Notes: generated by a model not told the origin, from the sequence alone. A stretch of 64,000 bases of DNA from Agapetus fuscipes (GCA_951799405.1 OX637363.1:6448001-6512000), one strand, 5' to 3'. Numbered from the stretch's first letter, positions 10,444 to 21,120 are shown. Program-made: numbers and translations.

Positions 10444-10828
10444 TCCGGTCGATAGCTCAGTTGGTAGAGTGCTCGCATTCTACCCCGTGAGCTCGGGTTC
10501 GAATCCCACCGAGAAGGGTGTCAGAAATGATTTCCTATTTCGGTGTTTATTTCAAACCCCATAATAAAAATACCGGCAAGGTTTACTCAGCCTTCATAAG
10601 AAATGAGTACCAGTCCCCTCGGGAGCTGGGAAACCCCCACTTCAACTGAAGTGGTTGGCGTAAGGCCGGCCCCCTTACCTGCAAAAATAAATAGGTTCAA
10701 CTCGCCACATGCGACCTAATCTAATCTAATCTAATCTAAGCTGCAAAAAAAGCCCCTTCGGGGATAACGCGGCAAGAAGTTACACTATATGTGTAGCTTA
10801 GTTGCGTTGCGTTTGCGTTGCGTTGCGT
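10444..10828 (+). mobile_element. T2 SINE, interrupted by a 36-bp insertion
   Basis: Head with TAGCTCAGTTGG and GGTTCGAATCC, full body, and a clear (TTGCG)n tail at 10,790-10,828. The constant GCGACCCCTTCGGGG is split at 10,717-10,752 by a RepA tail fragment. Confidence 0.85.
10717..10752 (-). repeat. 36-bp RepA tail-only insertion
   Basis: TAATC repeats plus TAAGCTGCAAA, the last bases of RepA in antisense, with a 2-bp CC duplication of the SINE target. An extreme 5' truncation. Confidence 0.75.
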
Positions 10829-10926
10829 AAAAATGCGTAAGAACCACACTAACACAAAATCCAAATAAAGATTTCCACTTGTATGTATATGCAATTCTTC
10901 ACGTTTTTTTTTGCATTTTTTTGTGG

Positions 10927-10952
10927 TCTAACCTAATCTAATCTAAGTTGCA
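10927..10952 (-). repeat. RepA tail fragment
   Basis: CTAATCTAATCTAAGTTGCA only. It may be the left remnant of the RepA copy that resumes at 11,309, after the SINE. Confidence 0.5.
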
Positions 10953-10990
10953 AAGATAATGTAAACACAATGTCAAACACGATGTGCAAA

Positions 10991-11308
10991 CCGGTCTGTG
11001 GCTCAGTGGTAACACTGCGGACTCTGAATGAGAAGGTTGTGGGTTCGAATCCCTGCGGAGCACAAAAAAAATACCATTTGTATTATCAAGTTTGCTCGTC
11101 GCTGGGTTGAAAAATTCATGAAGCCTTTACCAATGACCGGTCACCAAAGGTTTATCCAGCCTTACAGCAACTGGGTCTTGCTTGAGTATTGGCGCTTTGT
11201 AGCGACGACCAAGCTCGTACACCTCTGCGGCGCTACAACAGGAGTCATAGACCCCTAAAGTCTCTAGAATCTAGGGAGTCTGCCGCACAGGATTTCTTAA
11301 AAAAAAAC
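10991..11308 (+). mobile_element. T1b SINE (type copy)
   Basis: T1 head with box A-like TGGCTCAGTGG and box B GGTTCGAATCC, and T1 body to CCAAGCTCGTA. It then carries the b-tail ACCTCTGCGGCGCTACAACA ... GTCATAGACCCCTAAAG ... GGATTTCTTAAAAAAAAA. That tail matches the end of the Jockey/CR1-group LINE at 27.56-28.1 kb, including its stop region. Family knowledge: SINEs sharing a 3' tail with a LINE are usually mobilised by it. Confidence 0.85.
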
Positions 11309-11488
11309 ACGTTTAAGTTCCGTTTGCACATGCCGCATGTGAACCTACAACACAAAACCCCAAATCTCAAATGAACATACACCCTGCAACTCTTGCCGAC
11401 CTTCCCTGAAACAGGGGTGACATTGTCAAAATGAATCTTTTTTTTACAGTATGGGTGGTCAGCCTCATACCAACCTATAAGTCAATGG
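11309..11488 (-). repeat. RepA, 3' part missing
   Basis: Starts at the GTTTAAGTTCCGTTTGCACA block directly after the SINE poly(A), so the SINE probably landed inside this RepA. Confidence 0.75.
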
Positions 11489-11952
11489 AAGTACCCTGAG
11501 TGTAAAAAACCCTTCCATGCCATTGCATACAATCGGAAAGATGTAGCATCTCACAATTCGAAGATAGAATTTCCAGATCTCAAATTAAAACGTCAAATAC
11601 CCTTAAGTGGAAGTGTCAGGGCTGTGTATTTATGAGTTGGATTTGCCGGGATTTGTTAGTGTAACGGTCAGTTATCCCGACAGTTAGTCACACCCTGATT
11701 CCTCCCCGCGAAAGGGACAACCCTGTTTAGTTTTGATGAGAGAAATCAAGACTCTGGCCTTATGTTTAAGGGTCTCCAGTGAGAAATCAGATCCAATTCG
11801 TCTCAAGTTTGTAAAGTGTGATGTGTATAATATAATATAATACATTGTAGAGCAATGAAGAGAGAGTACGGGAAACCTACTCTATACAAGAGATGGGTCA
11901 CTCATGTTAAAATTTTAAGTACCTTAGTATCTTAGTTTATTAATAACTTTAT
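11489..11952. other. no feature recognised
   Basis: No family match or credible ORF. Confidence 0.4.
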
Positions 11953-12256
11953 AACTATGAATGCCAGAACGCAGCAGCGAGGCTTATATTTGGTCAGTCC
12001 AAATTTTGCCACATATGACATAACCCCTTCTGTTCCGATTTTCCAGAGGATACCGTTTTTGGAGATCGAGCCTTCAAGGTGGCTGCTCCAACGATATGGA
12101 ACGGCCTCCCAGATGACCTGCGCGAAATGGATCTGGAGAGTACTTTTAGAAAGGGGTTGAAGACCCACCTGTTCGCGCGCTCATATGAGCAAGCGCCTTT
12201 GGGATGACCATGAGTCATGAAAAGGCGCTATAAAAATATTGTATTATTATTATTAT
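11953..12256 (+). mobile_element. L2/CR1-like LINE 3' end, internally deleted
   Basis: A broken frame reads QNAAARLIFGQSKFCHI, then after a deletion VFGDRAFKVAAPTIWNGLPD and TFRKGLKTHLFARSYEQAP. This is the C-terminal pattern of L2/CR1-group reverse transcriptases. The DNA ends GAAAAGGCGCTATAAAAAT and an ATT tail. Confidence 0.7.
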
Positions 12257-12628
12257 GATACAGTACAAGCTGTGTGTATTCACCTTCAGGATACTAAATG
12301 GAGCAGCACCTCACTACCTGTCTGAACTGGTCACCAAAATGGAAGTCACTACCCGCGGACAGACACTCAGATCCAGTGACTCGAATAAAAGTCTGCTCCA
12401 GCTGCCGCGCAGAGCCACAAGGACGGTGTTTGGTGACCGAGCCTTTAGCGTTGCTGCTCCGACGGCCTAGAATTCTCTTCCTGCGACCCTCAGGGAGCTG
12501 AAGACTGAGACAGCTTTTCGAAAAGGGCTCAAAACTTATTTTTTCAAAGACAATTACAAAGCGCCTTTGCAGTGACTCGGTCACGGAAAGGCGCTATACA
12601 AATGTTATTTATTATTATTATTATTATA
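12257..12628 (+). mobile_element. L2/CR1-like LINE 3' end, second copy
   Basis: Encodes KLCVFTFRILNGAAPHYLSE, RATRTVFGDRAFSVAAPTA, (broken) NSLPATLRELKTETAFRKGL and KTYFFKDNYKAPLQ, with tail GGAAAGGCGCTATACAAAT and (ATT)n. It starts exactly at the ATT tail of the previous copy, a head-to-tail pair of 5'-truncated insertions. Confidence 0.75.
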
Positions 12629-12751
12629 GTGCAATTTCTCACTGCATCGTCTCCGAAAGAGTTATTTGGTCAACCACTTCTTTGAAATAAATTCATAATA
12701 TTTTTTTCCTTAAATCTATTACATTGTTGATCAAATTGTTGTAACGCCATC

Positions 12752-13106
12752 TTAAATCTAAATCTAAGCTGCAAATATATATTTCATTTAAGATTCATAT
12801 TAAACGCATTCCTACAAGCAGACATGGATCTTCTTCTTCTTCTTCGTGTCAGCTTCACACCGTATTGGCCCAGTAACGAGCAATGTCTACAGATCTTTGG
12901 TTTCCCGCAAAGAGATCCACAGACATGGATAAGTTCGCGCCAACACATGCCGCATGTTGACCTAAGATATAAAAACCCAAATCTCAAATGAACGTACACA
13001 CTGTTACTCTTGCCGACTTTCCCTGAAACAGGGGTGACATTAGCAAAGTGAAGCATTTTTTACAGTATGGGTGGTCAGCCTCATACCAATCTATAAGTCA
13101 AGGAAT
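12752..13106 (-). repeat. RepA interrupted by a 90-bp LINE/SINE end
   Basis: Antisense RepA whose TACATGTCTGC region is split by the insertion at 12,830-12,919. Flanked by an 11-bp duplication, CAGACATGGAT. Confidence 0.8.
12830..12919 (-). mobile_element. 90-bp retroelement end with (AAG)n tail
   Basis: On the minus strand it ends GTGAAGCTGACACGAAGAAG and is bounded by CAGACATGGAT at 12,819-12,829 and 12,920-12,930. An 11-bp target duplication plus a simple-repeat tail marks target-primed insertion. The family is not identified; the RTE-e end at 27.40 kb has the same tail type. Confidence 0.6.
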
Positions 13107-13112
13107 AGCTAT

Positions 13113-13160
13113 ACCTCACCACAAAGAGACTAAGCTCTTGTGTGTGGTGAGGGGATGAAT
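13113..13160. repeat. short hairpin
   Basis: CCTCACCACA and TGTGTGGTGAGG form a stem around an AAGCTCTTG-containing loop. No role is evident. Confidence 0.4.
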
Positions 13161-13179
13161 TGAATTGAGAAATCTATTT

Positions 13180-13395
13180 CACAGATAAGGGAGCCAGCCT
13201 TACACCAACAACTTCAGTTGAAGTGGGGTTGTCCAGCTTCCGAGTGGGCTGGTTCTCATTTCTTGTGATTTCCAGTTGTTTTTTTTTATGGGCTTGAAAT
13301 AAACACCGGATACCCTCGGTGGGGATAGAACCCTAGTCCTCTAGCATGCAACACAAGGATTGTAACAAGTGAGCTACGACCCGGTGATCTAAAAG
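13180..13395 (-). mobile_element. T2 SINE, diverged
   Basis: Antisense T2 body and head, with box B decayed to GGTTCTATCCCC. The tail is missing. Confidence 0.65.
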
Positions 13396-13463
13396 AGTAC
13401 AAATGCGCACGAAATACGACAGTCACGTTTAACTAATTCTTGTTTTTATTACCGAAACGATCA

Positions 13464-13705
13464 GTACCCTTAGTACGAGTTGCAAAACTTGAGAAAAGTA
13501 AAGTTTACAGAAAATATTAAAGAGTAATTTCTCCCAAAATCTGCCGTTTTTGTTTCTTACACTTTATGGTCTTAGCAAAAGAGTAACAGTGATGAAGAAA
13601 ATTAAGTTCAAACAAACAAAAACGGAAGATTTTGGGGGAAATCACTCTTTAATAATTGCCGTAAACTTTTCATTACTCAAGTTTTGCAACTCGTACTAAG
13701 GGTAC
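13464..13705. mobile_element. palindromic MITE, family M1
   Basis: Arms of about 100 bp beginning GTACCCTTAGTACGAGTTGC pair with the right end ACTCGTACTAAGGGTAC. A second copy is at 44,529-44,772. The core (TTTTGTTTCTTACACTTT ... CAGTGATGAA) is shared with the 700-bp palindrome at 25.5 kb. No coding capacity. Confidence 0.75.
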
Positions 13706-14255
13706 AGTTCTCCAAGCATTGTATTTTAAGTTTTAACACATTCGTACAATTTACCAAAAAAAAAATATACATACAGAACAATACAGCGACTTTCGGGTGC
13801 GTTTTAATTTTCATACATTTTCCCATAAAACGGTAAAATAGTAGTTTTGTACTTGGGTACTGTTTAGAGAAATAATACAGAGGGAATTGATTAGATCGAG
13901 TCTTAAGAAACAAAAAAAAAATACCTCGTATTAGTTCTGTTTGAGCAGACGAATGTTTGCCCGAGGTTTCGCCCGTGTGTGTACCCCGACTACGTTTAAA
14001 CTCTACTTCAGAGTACAATATAAAGTGTGTGAATGCTAAAACGTTCATTAGAGGCGCTGTTATATATTCCTTACATTATTGAGTTGAGTTTTAATGTTAT
14101 GTTTTGCACTCGGGGCACAGGTGTGGATGCCTGTAGCAAAGTGGGGATTACCCGAACCCAACATGACGAGAGAGCAAATAACAGACCGAGCAGCTGTGTA
14201 GGCGCTTCAGATGTTGAGGAGGGATTTTACATCATAGATTACGGTTACGTGTTGT
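13706..14255. other. no feature recognised
   Basis: No family match. The 123-codon antisense frame across its left part has low-complexity composition and no recognisable domain. Confidence 0.4.
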
Positions 14256-14786
14256 GTTATTGTCTTGTTTTGTCTTGTCTTGTATCCTGCCGCCATTCCT
14301 CTAGGGGTGGCCGGTGCCTCCACACAAGTGCCTCGACTTCACTCTGTCCTTGCATACTTCTTTCATCTCATCTAATTTTATCATTCTTTTCATGCATGCT
14401 CTTGTTTCCACTCTGTAAATTCCATTCATTCGCAATCTCACTTATCTGATCAATCCATTCTTTCCTAGGTCTTCCCCTTCCACGCTTACCTATTACATTC
14501 CCTTTTTACACTTTTTTTGTCAGTCGGTCTTCATTCATCCTTTCGATATGGCCAAACCATTGCATCACACTTCTTTGAACTTTCACTTTCACGCTTTCTT
14601 TTACTCCGCATTCATTCAGAACCCATTCGTTTCTCACTCTATCTTTCAGTGTTTTTCCTGTCATACTTCTCAAATGAGCCATTTCTACGGTGCATACCTT
14701 ATTTACTTCTCTTTCATTCACCGTCCACGACTCGCTTCCATACATCAGGGTCGGCAACAATATACCATTGTGTACCACTTTAAAAT
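14256..14786 (-). mobile_element. RTE-a LINE, C-terminal remnant
   Basis: Antisense frame encodes LPTLMYGSESWTVNEREVNK, VCTVEMAHLRSMTGKTLKDR, RNEWVLNECGVKESVKVKVQ and VMQWFGHIERMNEDRLTKK. The frame breaks before GKRGRGRPRK. The 3' tail is (ACAAG)n, read as TTGTCTTG on plus. Confidence 0.75.
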
Positions 14787-14790
14787 AAAA

Positions 14791-15159
14791 ATAAATGAAA
14801 AACATAAAATTATACCTGTTTTAACTGAACGCTAAACAACTTACGAATATACATATATTTTGTAGTTGTGTTATGGATTGTCTTTATAAGTCTCTCTAGA
14901 GATAAATAGATTGTTACTACCTATTAAATCTAAGTACCTACGCGCACCTTTACATGTAAGATAGTGTGAGTAGAAAAATCTGGGAGTAGTTCATGATGGT
15001 GGTAGTGCGTAGAACGGCGTTCTGGTGTGAGCGAGAAATCGAGGAATGATCTGGAATATGCGAGAAAGATCTCTTTTGTATCTATATATAGGGACTGCAA
15101 TGGTGCGGAGAGCGACTTGTTCAAGCATTTTGCGGTGAAGACCAATAAGCAGAGATGGT
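14791..15159. other. no feature recognised
   Basis: A 63-codon frame at 15,027 has no recognisable domain. Confidence 0.4.
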
Positions 15160-15357
15160 ATATAATCTATAATCTAAGTTGCAGGGATATATTAAACATA
15201 ATGCAAAATTATAATTAAAAAAAAACCTTATTCCTAGCCGGTTACATTACAGATCGACTGCCAATTTCTTCCTGTCCTTACATACTTCTTTAATTTCATC
15301 CAGAGTCTTAACCTTTTTCATACAAGCTCTCCTTTTATTATGACTCTGGATATCTCA
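15160..15357 (-). mobile_element. RTE-d end with internal deletion
   Basis: RepA tail (15,160-15,200) joined to the RTE-d coding end (15,237-15,357), with most of RepA deleted between them. The 5' edge is again at the CCAGAGTCATAA hairpin. Confidence 0.65.
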
Positions 15358-15632
15358 CATTAAATCTGAATACTAGAATATTGCGTTCATTTCCGGTTCG
15401 CACACAGGCCTCTCTCGTTGACAAATCCTTTGTGATGCTAATGGTGGACGCCGCACAAATCCTGATAAAAAGATTGCGGCTCAGTGGTGTATTGTTTGTT
15501 AGTGTCGCTTCACAACGCAGAGGTTCGTGTTTCGACATAATGGGCGGCATCCTACACAATACAACATCTTGAGCTTTGTCCTTGAATTACAAGTTACACA
15601 TTCTTCGTCGTCTTCTTGAATGAATGAATAGA

Positions 15633-15838
15633 ATATCCAGAGTCGTAATAAAAGGAGAGCCTGTATAAAGAAGGTTATGACTCTGGATGAAATGAAAGAA
15701 GTATGTAAGGACAGAAAGAAATGGCGGTTGATTTGTAATGTTGGCGCCTAAGACTGGGGTTTTTTAAATTCAAAATTTGTTTGTAATGTTTATACATTTT
15801 ATTATTATTTGTTTATTTCTGAAATGTAATTGGTTGTG
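15633..15838 (+). mobile_element. RTE-d LINE coding end
   Basis: Begins AATATCCAGAGTCGTAA, encodes the last 30 or so RTE-d residues with frame damage, then the UTR linker leading into RepA at 15,842. Confidence 0.7.
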
Positions 15839-15841
15839 TAT

Positions 15842-16328
15842 GTTCCTTGACTTATAGGTTGGTTTACGGCTGACCACCCATGCTGTAGAAAATGATTCAC
15901 TTTACCAATGTCACCCCTGTTTCAAGGAAGGTCGGTGTATGTTATTATTAGAGGTTTGGGATTTTATGTCGTATGTTATCATGCAGAATGTACTAGGGCG
16001 AACTTATACGTATCTAAACAAATCTAATTTAATCTAAGTTGCAAAGATATGTAGCATGAAGGATTCACATTATATGCATTTTCACAGGCAGACACGTATA
16101 AGTTCGAGCTTAAACATGCCGCATGTGGAATTACAATATAAAAAACCAAATCTCAAATGAACATACACCCTGCAGGCTGCAACTCTTGCCGACCTTCCCT
16201 GAAACAGGGGTGACATTGGCAAAGTCAACCTCTTTCTACGTACCGGGTGGTCAGCCGCATACTTGTGGGAATACATTCAATATAAATCTTAAATGCAATA
16301 TGTCTTTGCAACATAGATTATAGATTAG
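15842..16328 (+). repeat. RepA interrupted by an antisense RepA
   Basis: Left part 15,842-16,017 and right part 16,262-16,328 resume at CTTGTGGGAATAC. The inserted copy splits the conserved GTGTCTGCTTGTGGG, the same place hit at 12.83 and 58.6 kb. Confidence 0.8.
16018..16261 (-). repeat. RepA nested in RepA
   Basis: Antisense unit, tail first (CTAATTTAATCTAAGTTGC) to the 5' side GGTGGTCAGCCGCATAC. It lacks about 20 bp at the 5' end. Confidence 0.8.
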
Positions 16329-16605
16329 CTACGAAGGGAGCTGGATATTTTCTATGAAAAAATTATATCCAACTAACTATATTATTATTTTTGTCTAGCT
16401 ACGGGCACTTTAGGTATTTAGGCACGTAGTAAGTGACGTCACGAGTGAATGTAACCCCGGAATGCCACGTGTGCAGCGAGTCGTGAAAATCTCAGGTATG
16501 TGAACCCGCATTAACAAATGTATCCCACACTAGAGGGGATGTGCGTGGAATTCAAAGGGCCGCACAGGTGTTACTTGTGGTGTATGGGAACCTACAACTC
16601 TCAAA

Positions 16606-16990
16606 ACGTAAACGCAACTTGGCTACACAAATAGTGTGACTTCTTGCCTGCGTTATCTCCAAAGGGGCCGCACTTCACACCTACCACTTTCAGTTGCAGT
16701 GGGGGTTTCCCGGCTACTCATTTCTTGTGAAGGCGGAGTACACTTTGCCGGTATTAAATTTGGGTTTGAAATAAGACACCGAAACGGGAAATAATGGTGG
16801 GGATCGAACCCTTGCTCTCGGCATGGAATGCAAGCATTCTACCAACAGAGCTATCGACCGGACTTTTTACGAGCTAGGTCGTCGCTACAAAATGCCAATT
16901 CTCAAGTAGCCCCAGATGCTGTAAGACTGGATGGACCTTTTGACGACCGGTCTTTGTAAAATGTTTATAAATATTTCAACCCAGCGAAGA
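16606..16990 (-). mobile_element. T1a dimeric SINE, 5'-truncated
   Basis: Antisense T2 module (16,606-16,862) followed by T1 body ending CCCAGCGAAGAGC. The T1 head is missing where RepA begins. Confidence 0.75.
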
Positions 16991-16997
16991 GCTGGGT

Positions 16998-17250
16998 TAA
17001 TCTATAATCTAAGTTGCAAGGATATATTAACATTTAAAGCTCATATCAAATGCATGCTCACAAACCAACACGTATAGTTCGCGCTTACAAATGCTGACTT
17101 ACAAATAAAATCCAAACCTCAAATGAACATAAGCCCCACAACTTTTGGCGACCATCCCTGAAACAGGGGTGACATTGGCAAAGTGAACCATTTTTTACAG
17201 TATGGGTGGTCAGCCTCATTCCAACCTTTAAGTCAAGGAATAAGGTGTAT
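16998..17250 (-). repeat. RepA, full length
   Basis: Tail TAATCTATAATCTAAG to 5' end TTTAAGTCAAGGAA. Confidence 0.85.
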
Positions 17251-17811
17251 ATATCAACTATATATCAACCTATAAATCGAGGAACTGGGAAAGATAGGAG
17301 AAAACGAAGGTCCTGATTACTGTGAATCTGCTGCGAATGCAGCTAGGATAAAGGAAACTCAAAATTCCTCAAAGGCAGATAGATTGTTTGTACACAGGAT
17401 GGGTTATTCAATTCTACGACTAATATTCCAATAACGACATCGTTAACGGCCAATTTTCGAAATTACAGTCGTGTTGTTTGCGATGGAATCTCAAAAACAC
17501 GAATCAACAATGTTTGCTACAAACAAAAACTCAGTACTCCAAGTAAGGACGTTTAAACCCAGCCATAGTTTTTGTGGAAATTGAAATAGCGCCTCTTAGA
17601 GAGCGTTTAGCTTTCAATAGATTATAAAGCTAAACGCTATCGTTTAGTTAAAATGTTAAGTTTATACTTGTGGCTTAGTTCACATTATGATTCTTAGTCT
17701 AATGCCCGGGTCGTGATTCACGAAAAAATGTTTTTTACTTCAAAATGAATCTGTGATAAAAAAAAAACCACTAAAATTTCATTTTGTTTTATAAACGTAA
17801 TGAAATTCTCT
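17251..17811. other. no gene; perfect 13-bp hairpin at 17,602-17,638
   Basis: Otherwise featureless. AGCGTTTAGCTTT and its exact complement are separated by 11 bp. The inner part resembles the terminal TTATAAAGCTAAA of the palindrome at 25.5 kb. Confidence 0.4.
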
Positions 17812-18622
17812 GGTCGATGGCTCAGTTGCTAGAATGCTTGCGGTCCATGGCAGAGGGCTAGGGTTCGATCCCTACAATGATCTCAGAAATTATTTCTCGA
17901 CCGGTCCGTAGTTCAGTGGTAACACTTCGGACTCTGAATGGAAGGTTGTGGGTTCGAATCCCGGCGGAGCACAAAAAATATACCATTTATATTTTCAAAT
18001 TTGCTCTTCGCTGGGTTGAAAAGTTTATAAAACCTTTACCAATGACCGGTCACCAAAGCTCCATCCAGCCTTACAGCATCTGGGTCTTGCTTGAGAATTG
18101 GCGCTTTGTAGCGTCGACGACCAAGCTCGTAAAAAGATCGATTGGTAGAATACTTGCATTCCATGCCGAGAGCAAGGGTTCGATCTCAAGGTTTACTAAG
18201 CCTTCACAAGAAATGAGAACCAGCCCCCCCGGGAGCTAGGAAACTACCACTTCAACTGAAAGTGGTTGGTGTGAGGCCGGCCCCCTTATCCGTAGAAATA
18301 AATAGGTCTCGAATCGCCACGTGCGACCCCTTCGGGGATAACGCAGACAATAAGTTACACTATATGGGTAGCTTAGTTGCGTTTTGTTTGCGTTTTTTTT
18401 CGGTGTTTACTTCAGGCACAAAATCATAGTTTACTTTGTCTCCACAAGAAATGAGAACCAGCCCCATTGGAAGCTGAAAAACCCCCACTTCGAGCTAAGC
18501 GATTTGCATATGGCCGGCACGCTTACCTGTGAAAAAAATATGTTCCATATGCGTTCTTCCTTCGGAGACAACGCGGTACAAAAGTTGCACTGTACGTGCA
18601 GCTTAGTTGCGTTTGCGTTAAT
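17812..18622 (+). mobile_element. old T2 SINE split by a T1a dimer
   Basis: Diverged T2 head (17,812-17,898, TGGCTCAGTTGC and GGTTCGATCCC) continues at 18,401 with CGGTGTTTACTTCAGGCAC to a GCTTAGTTGCGTTTGCG tail. The gap is exactly one dimeric SINE, so it records an older and a younger SINE wave. Confidence 0.75.
17899..18400 (+). mobile_element. T1a dimeric SINE
   Basis: T1 head (TAGTTCAGTGG, GGTTCGAATCC), T1 body to CCAAGCTCGTAAAA, a shortened T2 head, T2 body and tail. Inserted in the older T2 copy. Confidence 0.8.
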
Positions 18623-18749
18623 ACAGTGACTGTGTCTCTGCAGTGCAGCTAAGTTGTGTTGAATTTCTCCAAATTTTCCTTTGTACTTAAAAATGTTTAT
18701 TAAATTAAAGAACGGATATTTTGTTATCGGGATAAATACATCTCTTGTA

Positions 18750-19003
18750 CATTGAAGCTTTCACGGCCGGTTCTTGTAAACACAACAATCACTTTATTCG
18801 GGCTATGTAGCCGTGGTCTGGTAGATTCTTTCCGGACAGTTTCGCCCATTGCTCCGATGGGCATTATCAGCGGTTGGCTAGTCGCTGTGATCTTCTTACA
18901 GGATCTGCTGTACTAGAAACAACGCTGACCTTTGGATTAGTATTGTCGTTATCAACCAGACCACGGCTCCATAGCCCGAATAAAGTGATTGTTGTGTCAA
19001 ATT
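18750..19003 (-). mobile_element. Penelope-like palindromic element (P2)
   Basis: Arms of 42 bp (18,781-18,822 and 18,955-18,996) start CACAACAATCACTTTATTCG. The spacer holds, on minus, CUGAUAA-U, stem GCCCAU/AUGGGC, GAAACUGUC. CATCTCTTGT flanks it at 18,739 and 19,004 as a likely target duplication. The block AGCTTTCACGGCCGG is shared with P1. Confidence 0.5.
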
Positions 19004-19013
19004 CATCTCTTGT

Positions 19014-19144
19014 TTACAATAATAATAACTACGCAGAAACGTCGTGAATAATGTAAGTTCTCTTATAACGGTTCGTCTAATATCCGATTAATAAATTTTA
19101 ACTAATATTTCAAACGACCGTTTTTCCAACCTAAACCTAACAAT
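19014..19144 (+). mobile_element. Penelope-like fragment, family M2
   Basis: Contains GAAACGTCGTGAATAATGTA and ends CAAACGACCGTTTTTCCAAC, matching the right halves of the elements at 35.6, 44.0 and 63.1 kb. Flanked by CATCTCTTGTTT at 19,004 and 19,145. Confidence 0.5.
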
Positions 19145-19154
19145 CATCTCTTGT

Positions 19155-19492
19155 TTTCGTGACTTTTTTTAACTTCTCAACCAACTTTTTCAGGAGACTA
19201 CTACGCGTTAATAAAAAATGAACTAATTTAAAAAATGTGGCTAAAATTGTCGTCTAGGCGCCTCATCTGTGGTGTAATCTAGTTTATGTGTCTCTGCAAT
19301 ATACGTGGCTCCAAACGACACGAAGCTGCCCGCGCCACTTTTCTTGTAGCTGGTGAATTACGGCCTTAAACTACTCGGTTCTCTACTTCGGAAGCGATAA
19401 AGACAAATTACACGATGGCATTAAGATATCCTGTCAAATTCCTCAGAAAAAAAACGCATGTTTATTGGAATTTCTATTTGGGTATTGTAATC
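19155..19492. other. no feature recognised
   Basis: No family match or credible ORF. Confidence 0.4.
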
Positions 19493-19640
19493 CAGGAGTC
19501 CGTAGTCCAGTGGTAACACTTCGGACTCGTGAATGGAAGGTTGTGGGTTCGAATATCAGCGGAGCACTAAAAATGTACAATTTATGTTTTCAAATATGCT
19601 CTTCGTTGGGTTAAACAATTCATAAACCTTTCGAACTTAG
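19493..19640 (+). mobile_element. T1 SINE, 3'-truncated
   Basis: Head and first half of the body. It stops at CATAAACCTTTCGAA, where a 36-bp repeated motif (GTATTTCTAGATTTCAAGTC) begins. Confidence 0.75.
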
Positions 19641-19666
19641 TATTTCTAGATTTCAAGTCAAGTCAT

Positions 19667-20350
19667 GACCGGTCCGTAGTCTAGTAGTTAACACTTCTGA
19701 CTCGTAAATGGAAGGTCGTGGGTTCGAATCCCGGCGGAGCACAAAAAAATACCATTTATATTTTCACATTAATTGCTCTTCGCTGGGTTGAAAAATTCAT
19801 AAATCTTTACCAATGACGGGTCACCAAAGCTCCGTCAAGCCTTACAGCACCTGGGTCTTGCTTGAGAATTGGCGCTTTGTAGCGACGATCAAGCTCGTAA
19901 AAAGTCGGGTCGATAGCTCAAGTTGGTAGAATGCTTGCATTCCATGCCGAGAGCAAGAGTTTGATCGCAAGGTGTACTCGGCATTCACAAGAAATGAGAA
20001 CCAGCCCGCACGGGAGTGGGTTAATATTAGGTTGATTTATTTTGTGAGCGCTGTTTTTGTGTTTATTACACCTCAAGAGCCCTTTGCGAGCTTGGTCGTC
20101 GCTGTAGAAAGCGCCAATTCTCAAGCAAGACCCAGTTCCTCTAAGGCTGGATGGACCTTTAGTGACCGGTCTTTGGTAAAGGTATCTGAATTTTTCACCC
20201 AGCGAAGAGCATATTTGAAAATATAAATGGTATATTTTTGTGTGCTCCGTCGGGATGCGGACCCACAACCTTGCATTAACGAGTCAGATGTGCTAACTAC
20301 TAGACTATGGACCGGTCCAAGATGTACTATATAAACAGCTTAGTTGTATT
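19667..20350 (+). mobile_element. T1a dimeric SINE interrupted by a T1c
   Basis: T1 then T2 head and partial body (to 20,020). A short T2 end (20,319-20,350, CAGCTTAGTTG) remains after the antisense T1c insertion. Confidence 0.75.
20021..20318 (-). mobile_element. T1c SINE
   Basis: Antisense, complete: c-tail at left (GATTTATTTTGTGAGCGC, AGGTGTAATAAACAC on minus), head ending GGACCGGTCC at right. Confidence 0.8.
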
Positions 20351-20655
20351 TTTTTCTTTCTGTTTGACAATAAATAAAGACCAATTGAATTCCGCAAGGG
20401 ATGAACACACAAAAAACATATATACAAAGATCACATGTGGTCTATTGAAACATTTCAACTAAAATAGCAATGGACTTGCACGCAATCTGTACCCTGGACC
20501 CTGACTCAGGTAGATTCCTAGAATTCCCTAAAATTCCACATGTGACAGATATTCCATTGAAACATCGAGTGTGGCTGCACCCCACATAAAGCGCCACATT
20601 GTCACTTATTTTTCTATTCCCACTTATATCAAAGATTGACGAATAACAATATGCA
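20351..20655. other. no feature recognised
   Basis: No family match or credible ORF. Confidence 0.4.
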
Positions 20656-21120
20656 TTTTTTTTAAGAAATCCTGTGCGGGAGACTCCCTAGATTTCAGAG
20701 ACTCTAGGGGTCTACGACACTTGTTGTAGTGCTGCAGAGGTGTTAAGCGCAATACTCAAGCAAGATCCAGATGCTGAAAGGCTGGATGGACCTTTTTAGT
20801 GACCGGTCCTTGGTAGAGGTTTTTTTTATGAATTATTTAACCCAGCGTAGAGCATATTTATATACTTGGAATGTCGGCAAGAGTTGCAGGGCTTATGTTC
20901 ATTTGAGGTTTGGATTTTATTTGTTAGTACACAATCAGCATTTGTAAGCGCGAACTACACGTGTCTGTTTGTGGGCATACATCTGAGAGCTTTGAATGAA
21001 TATATCCTTGCAACTTAGAAATTAGATTATAGGTAAATTTTTTGTGCTCCGCCGGGGTTCGAATCCACAGCCTTCCATTAACGAGTACGAAGTGGTGCCA
21101 CTTGACTACGGATCGGTCCA
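20656..21120 (-). mobile_element. T1b SINE interrupted by RepA
   Basis: b-tail and body at 20,656-20,875 (poly-T first), head at 21,035-21,120 with box B complement GGTTCGAATCC. The gap is a sense RepA. Confidence 0.75.
20876..21033 (+). repeat. RepA, 5'-truncated, nested in T1b
   Basis: Starts TTGGAATGTCGGCAAGAG and ends TTAGAAATTAGATTATAG. Confidence 0.8.
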
